Part shown: one piece after another, positions 5,015 through 7,414 of the stretch
Layout: every line of letters starts with the position of its first letter
Position numbering within the stretch: the stretch's first letter is position 1
NCBI GenBank assembly: GCA_964370795.1
Contig: CAYJME010000170.1
Location: 1 to 7,414, forward strand
Direction of reading: 5' to 3'
DNA from: JAHFOW01 sp964370795
Lineage (GTDB): Bacteria > Planctomycetota > Brocadiia > Brocadiales > Brocadiaceae
DNA: 7,414 nucleotides
Notes under the pieces: model-generated
Database searches by the model: none
Told to the model about the DNA's origin: nothing
Seen by the model: the letters and a program-made list of their open reading frames with translations, nothing else
Translations under genes and position numbers: made by a program

Positions 5015-6106
5015 TTATTTAACCTCAACTAATTGTCGTAACGAATGTGCCGCCCTGTTATCAGGTTCAATCTCTGTGATTTTATTGATAACTTCCCGCG
5101 ACGTAGGCACACCTCCCCCCGTTCGTCCATAAAAATGAACGGGACATCTCCCCTCGACCGCCAATCGCACATCCTCAACCATCTGTCCTGCGCTCATTTC
5201 AACCGTTAAAATACTGTGCACTCTTTCTGCCACAGTTCGTATAATTTCTTTGGGAAACGGCCACAGGGTAATCGGACGGATTAATCCTACTTTAAACTTG
5301 TATTGAAGGCTTTTCTTTACTACCTCCTTGCATATCCGGGCGGAGGTGCCGTATGCGACTAATACAATATCTGCGTCATGTATATTAATTGCCTCAAACC
5401 GAACTTCGTGTTCTTCAATGAGTTTATATTTTCTCTGTAAATGGGCATTAAATTCTTCCAGTTGCCCTTTCACCGGATAAAACGATTTTATGACACGTTT
5501 CTCGCGCCCTTCAGCGCCTGTCAACGCCCAATTCTTTGGGGGCAGGTCTTCTGTGCGCTCTTTGTGAAATTCAACGGGTTCTACAAGCTGGCCTATCTGC
5601 GCATCTCCGAGAATCATCACAGGATTCCGGTATTTATCCGCAAGGTTAAAGGCGTCGTAAACCAGGTCTGCCATCTCCTGCGCTGAACCTGGCGCAAGGA
5701 CAATGACGTGATAATCGCCATGCCCCCCTCCTTTTACAGCCTGAAAGTAATCGGCCTGCGATGCTGAAATATCACCCAATCCCGGTCCGCCACGCTGTAT
5801 GTTAACAATTACACACGGCAACTCACTTCCGGCCAGATAGGAAATTCCTTCCTGTTTCAAACTTATACCGGGACTTGATGACGACGTCATTGCGCGGCCT
5901 CCGGCTGCTGCGCTACCGTACACCATATTAATTGCTGCAATTTCGCTCTCCGCCTGAATGAAAGCGCCGCCAACCTCCGGCATTCTCCACGACATATAGT
6001 TGATAAGCTCATTCTGGGGAGTTATGGGATACCCATAATAATACCTGCATCCGGCCTGTATTGCAGCCTCTGCGGCTGCTTCATTTCCTGTTAATAGCTG
6101 TTTCAT
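5015..6106 (-). CDS. vorB: 2-oxoacid:ferredoxin oxidoreductase, alpha subunit (VorB/KorA family)
   Basis: A 363-residue alpha subunit of a ferredoxin-dependent 2-oxoacid dehydrogenase complex. The pyrimidine-binding domain carries YYYGYPITPQNEL (22-34), IQAESEIAAINM (50-61) with the glutamate expected to activate thiamine diphosphate, MTSSSSPGISLKQEGISY (73-90) and QRGGPGLGDISASQADYFQA (104-123). The transketolase-C-like domain follows (VGLIRPITLWPFP), ending with FYGRTGGGVPT near the C-terminus. This wording matches proteins usually labelled 3-methyl-2-oxobutanoate dehydrogenase subunit VorB; the label is often applied by homology and the same type also serves as KorA for 2-oxoglutarate. The ATG overlaps the ferredoxin-subunit stop (ATGA) and has AAGGT nine bases upstream. 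There is no gamma or ferredoxin domain fused to it, so it needs the three neighbouring subunits. Confidence 0.95.
   Translation of the reverse strand: MKQLLTGNEAAAEAAIQAGCRYYYGYPITPQNELINYMSWRMPEVGGAFIQAESEIAAINMVYGSAAAGGRAMTSSSSPGISLKQEGISYLAGSELPCVIVNIQRGGPGLGDISASQADYFQAVKGGGHGDYHVIVLAPGSAQEMADLVYDAFNLADKYRNPVMILGDAQIGQLVEPVEFHKERTEDLPPKNWALTGAEGREKRVIKSFYPVKGQLEEFNAHLQRKYKLIEEHEVRFEAINIHDADIVLVAYGTSARICKEVVKKSLQYKFKVGLIRPITLWPFPKEIIRTVAERVHSILTVEMSAGQMVEDVRLAVEGRCPVHFYGRTGGGVPTSREVINKITEIEPDNRAAHSLRQLVEVK
5021..5026 (-). promoter_or_regulatory. Shine-Dalgarno deciding the beta-subunit start
   Basis: GAGGTT reads on the minus strand from 5026 to 5021 within the last codons of the alpha subunit, seven bases before the beta ATG at 5013. 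It rules out the in-frame TTG at 5028, which it partly overlaps, as the likely start. Confidence 0.7.
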
Positions 6107-6324
6107 TCTGCGAATACCTTTTCATTATAAATCTCTATTGCAACATCCGGGCACATGATTGCGCATTTCTTACATCCGTCACATTCTGCATCTTCTCTGA
6201 ATTTTACAGGATGCAAACCGTATTCATTGAGATTTTCTGACATTACTAACGATTTATTGTGACATACGGGAACGCAGAGCATGCACCCCTTACAGTAGTT
6301 TTCTTTTATCCTAATTACGGCCAT
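6103..6324 (-). CDS. 2x[4Fe-4S] ferredoxin-type subunit (delta) of the oxidoreductase
   Basis: A 73-residue iron-sulfur protein with two ferredoxin motifs: Cys11, 14, 17, 21 (CKGCMLCVPVC) and Cys48, 51, 54, 58 (CDGCKKCAIMCPD). Only the second motif has the usual Pro after its last Cys; the first ends CHNK, a common pattern in KorD/VorD-type subunits. It should carry electrons from the thiamine-diphosphate site of the complex to free ferredoxin in the cytoplasm. The frame opens at an ATG at 6369, but the ATG at 6324 has a strong GGGGAGGT ten bases upstream and gives MAVIRIKENYC, the usual start; the longer form adds 15 residues unlike the family. With this start the gene overlaps the end of nadK by 14 bases and its stop overlaps the alpha-subunit ATG, a sign of translational coupling. 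Confidence 0.93.
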   Translation of the reverse strand: MAVIRIKENYCKGCMLCVPVCHNKSLVMSENLNEYGLHPVKFREDAECDGCKKCAIMCPDVAIEIYNEKVFAE

Positions 6325-7153
6325 AATTTGGCAGACCTCCCCAATTGAGCTTCTCTCGCAATACTCCATAAAAAGTTCTTGTTCCCGTATCTATCATTTG
6401 TACCTCGATATCAGCCCGTTCTACCTTTACCATATCACCCATTTCTAATTCCGCGAAGACCTGACCATCTACCGTAAGACCAGTACCACTCATTTGAGAC
6501 GTAATTTCCATCTCAATTTTAACATCCCCGGAGACAACCAAAGGGCGATTCGTAAGAGTGTGGGGACATATGGGCACGATAATAAACGCATTTAATTCTG
6601 GCGACAGGATAGGACCACCAGCAGATAAAGAGTGCGCCGTTGATCCTAACGGAGTTGATATGATTAACCCATCGGCTCTGTAGGTTGCCACGCTTTCTCC
6701 GTCTATGTGGAGTTTGATGGATATCAACCGTGATAACGATGATCGGGAAATTACCGAGTCGTTAATACCAAGCGATTCATTCATAATCTTCCCTGCACGT
6801 TCGACACGGCATAAGAGAAGCATTCTTTTTCGAATACGAAAATCCCCATGGAATATTTTCTCCATGGAGGTGAGCACGTCGTGTTCCATAAGTTCGGCTA
6901 AAAAACCAAACCGCCCCATGTGTACGCCGATAATGGGTATCTGGTTTCGTCCAAGACTCCGGCACGTGGATAAAATTGCCCCATCGCCACCGAAAACAAC
7001 TGCAATTTCAGCATCAATATTTTCAAAGTTATTTTTTTTTGATAAGTCAAAAATATCGACATTGACGTACCTATCAAACCATGGTTTTAAATGAGAAATC
7101 GAATCGCTAATTTTTTTCTTATTGAAGTCGCCTAATACAAGAATTTTTTTCAT
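6311..7153 (-). CDS. nadK: NAD kinase (ATP/polyphosphate-dependent NAD+ kinase)
   Basis: This 280-residue cytoplasmic enzyme phosphorylates NAD+ to NADP+, the only route to NADP. It shows GGDG (55-58, VVFGGDGAIL), GVHMGRFGFLAEL (76-88; usually GVNxGxLGFL), the NE/D motif as GINDSV (129-134) with Asp where many enzymes have Glu, the long motif DGLIISTPLGSTAHSLSAGG (161-180), the later VDGQ (228-231), and the usual C-terminal VLREKLNWGG. Length is typical. The ATG lies four bases after the dxs stop and lacks a clear Shine-Dalgarno, suggesting translation coupled to dxs. A dxs-nadK neighbourhood is common in bacteria. Its end overlaps the ferredoxin-subunit start by 14 bases. There is no sign of degradation. 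Confidence 0.96.
   Translation of the reverse strand: MKKILVLGDFNKKKISDSISHLKPWFDRYVNVDIFDLSKKNNFENIDAEIAVVFGGDGAILSTCRSLGRNQIPIIGVHMGRFGFLAELMEHDVLTSMEKIFHGDFRIRKRMLLLCRVERAGKIMNESLGINDSVISRSSLSRLISIKLHIDGESVATYRADGLIISTPLGSTAHSLSAGGPILSPELNAFIIVPICPHTLTNRPLVVSGDVKIEMEITSQMSGTGLTVDGQVFAELEMGDMVKVERADIEVQMIDTGTRTFYGVLREKLNWGGLPNYGRN
6335..6342 (-). promoter_or_regulatory. Shine-Dalgarno deciding the ferredoxin-subunit start
   Basis: GGGGAGGT reads on the minus strand from 6342 to 6335, ten bases before the ATG at 6324. It lies inside the last codons of nadK (Trp-Gly-Gly), so the nadK end doubles as ribosome site. It is the strongest such site in the window and argues against the in-frame ATG at 6369. 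Confidence 0.75.
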
Positions 7154-7157
7154 TCGA

Positions 7158-7414
7158 TTAAACAGTCAAATGTCGCTTTCCAGATTTAGTAAATGAGCTA
7201 TGGATATCCATTAACTCGATGGTTGCAATAAACTTATCGGCAATGCCATTTTCATCCAACCCTAAATTTTTTAATATCAAATTGCGAGGCCCGTGTTCAA
7301 TAAAACGGTCAGGTATGCCCATTCTCACAATCTTATTCGTTTCTTCTCTTTCATCAGAAACAAGTTCAAGCACCGCAGAACCAAAACCGCCCATCAATGC
7401 ATGGTCTTCTACTG
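7158..7414 (-). CDS. dxs: 1-deoxy-D-xylulose-5-phosphate synthase, C-terminal end (partial)
   Basis: Only about the last 85 codons are in the window; the rest lies beyond the right edge. Dxs condenses pyruvate and glyceraldehyde-3-phosphate to DXP with thiamine diphosphate, the first step of the MEP isoprenoid pathway. The visible part starts VEDHALMGGFGSAVLEL, matching the EENAIMGGAGS block of the transketolase-C domain of E. coli Dxs, and continues with MGIPDRFIEHG and LGLDENGIADK, matching its LGLPDxFIPxG and LGLDAAG blocks. The tail after this runs some 20 residues past the E. coli end (HSSFTKSGKRHLTV), a minor extension. It is the first visible gene of the minus-strand operon, followed four bases later by nadK. 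Confidence 0.93.
   Translation of the reverse strand, partial: VEDHALMGGFGSAVLELVSDEREETNKIVRMGIPDRFIEHGPRNLILKNLGLDENGIADKFIATIELMDIHSSFTKSGKRHLTV

Noticed and set aside
5014..5028. TTG start for the beta subunit at 5028
   Set aside because: The TTG is partly inside the GAGGTT ribosome site of the ATG at 5013 and would overlap the alpha gene.
6325..6369. Longer ferredoxin-subunit start at 6369
   Set aside because: It adds 15 residues unlike the family and would overlap nadK by 59 bases, while the ATG at 6324 has a strong GGGGAGGT site.
6705..7094. A 129-codon plus-strand frame opposite nadK
   Set aside because: It is antisense to conserved NAD kinase motifs and has no recognisable protein features.
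1..7414. CRISPR array, tRNA or rRNA gene, complete insertion sequence
   Set aside because: No regularly spaced direct repeats, no cloverleaf-like or rRNA-like sequence, and no transposase gene were recognised by eye.

Overview
The window reads as chromosomal DNA of an anaerobic or microaerophilic bacterium, moderately AT-rich, with clearly AT-richer intergenic DNA. Evidence for this lifestyle is a complete four-subunit 2-oxoacid:ferredoxin oxidoreductase. The gene mix (IntI-type integrase with an N-terminal extension, a solitary murD, a dxs-nadK-OFOR operon, several dispersed palindromic repeats) would suit an anammox-type planctomycete such as Kuenenia or Brocadia. That placement is an impression from protein style, not something proven here.

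Left part (1-1964): a small basic protein of unknown function lies on the minus strand (39-284), with the possible start of a second minus-strand gene at the window edge. A 320-base AT-rich spacer with two small hairpins and a plausible promoter leads into a plus-strand integron-type tyrosine recombinase (605-1855). It has all catalytic residues, the IntI-specific insert, and about 84 extra N-terminal residues that resemble a second core-binding domain. No gene cassettes or convincing attC sites are visible. A perfect 30-base palindrome (1891-1920) separates it from murD.

Middle (1965-3347): a complete plus-strand murD encodes the D-glutamate-adding ligase of peptidoglycan synthesis. The best start is 1965, not the ATG inside the palindrome at 1905. 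It converges on the minus-strand operon.

Right part (7414 down to 3437, minus strand): dxs (C-terminal end only), nadK, a 2x[4Fe-4S] ferredoxin subunit, then the alpha (VorB/KorA), beta and gamma subunits of the oxidoreductase. The first five genes are nearly contiguous or overlapping. Before the gamma gene there is a 287-base gap with two repeat units: a CCCCC/GGGGG hairpin and a REP-pair-like element made of two GTTGGGTT hairpins. The oxidoreductase would convert a 2-oxoacid, CoA and oxidised ferredoxin into acyl-CoA, CO2 and reduced ferredoxin, or the reverse. Dxs starts isoprenoid synthesis and NadK makes NADP, so the operon is a central-metabolism unit. I see no clear novel multi-gene system; the items most worth checking are the extended integrase with its flanking palindromes and the REP-like insertion inside the oxidoreductase operon.
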